Below are positions 5,447 to 5,477 of a stretch of 5,477 nt of DNA, piece by piece. A program made the translations under genes and the position numbers. Source of the DNA: an uncultured Agathobaculum sp. (GTDB lineage Bacteria; Bacillota; Clostridia; Oscillospirales; Butyricicoccaceae); assembly GCA_944380945.1 (NCBI GenBank), contig CALWJG010000119.1:1-5477 (forward strand). The letters are read 5' to 3'. Below the pieces are notes generated by a model that searched no databases, was not told the origin of the DNA, and saw nothing but the letters and a program-made list of their open reading frames with translations. Every line of letters starts with the position of its first letter. The stretch's first letter is position 1.

Positions 5447-5477
5447 ATGGAATATATTGTGGATGACAAGGCGCTGG
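5447..5477 (+). CDS. Start of an unidentified gene (partial, runs off the right edge)
   Basis: An ATG at 5447 follows GAGGGG (5435-5440) with a 6-nt spacer and opens a frame reading MEYIVDDKAL to the window end. Ten residues are too few to name a family. Its start just past the rpsT terminator suggests a separate transcription unit, or one fed by terminator read-through. No promoter is obvious in the 20 nt available. Confidence 0.6.
   Translation, partial: MEYIVDDKAL

Noticed and set aside
1..5477. CRISPR arrays, tRNA or rRNA genes, insertion sequences, phage or toxin-antitoxin genes
   Set aside because: No spaced direct repeats, tRNA-like folds, transposase motifs or target-site duplications were seen; the genes are chromosomal core and sporulation functions.

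Overview
The window comes from a GC-rich, endospore-forming Firmicute. The Oscillospiraceae/Clostridia type is the best guess, because three independent spore gene families sit together in very GC-rich DNA with Gram-positive ribosome binding sites (AAGGAGGT) and recognisable sporulation-type promoters. The genus cannot be told from the sequence alone.

Layout: positions 1 to about 5000 are read leftwards on the minus strand as one block of sporulation and germination genes. In transcription order these are gpr (germination protease, 4082-4972), spoIIP (engulfment peptidoglycan hydrolase, 2939-4003), and a three-gene germinant-receptor operon in the order A-C-B. That operon consists of a GerAA-type membrane subunit (1441-2892), an unusually short Ger(x)C lipoprotein with only the N-terminal domain (806-1444), and a GerAB-type permease cut off by the left edge (813 down to 1). 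The receptor genes overlap by 4 and 8 nt, so they are almost certainly co-transcribed and translationally coupled. On the plus strand at the right end, rpsT (ribosomal protein S20, 5112-5375) has its own vegetative promoter and a strong terminator, followed by the first ten codons of an unidentified gene.

How the genes fit together: SpoIIP works in the mother cell during engulfment. The Ger proteins are placed in the spore inner membrane and sense germinants. Gpr is made in the forespore and degrades the DNA-protecting small acid-soluble proteins (SASPs) during outgrowth. rpsT-gpr-spoIIP is a known conserved Firmicute neighbourhood (Bacillus subtilis has it, followed by yqxA and lepA). Here a germination receptor operon occupies the position after spoIIP.

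No wholly new system is visible. The most interesting signals are (i) two promoters with identical -35 and -10 elements, upstream of gpr and gerAA, that look like forespore sigma-G/F promoters, (ii) a small hairpin that could hide the gerAA ribosome binding site only in read-through transcripts, (iii) the half-size Ger(x)C protein, and (iv) a perfect 11-bp inverted repeat early in the gerAA coding sequence. There is no gene-free stretch longer than 140 bases.
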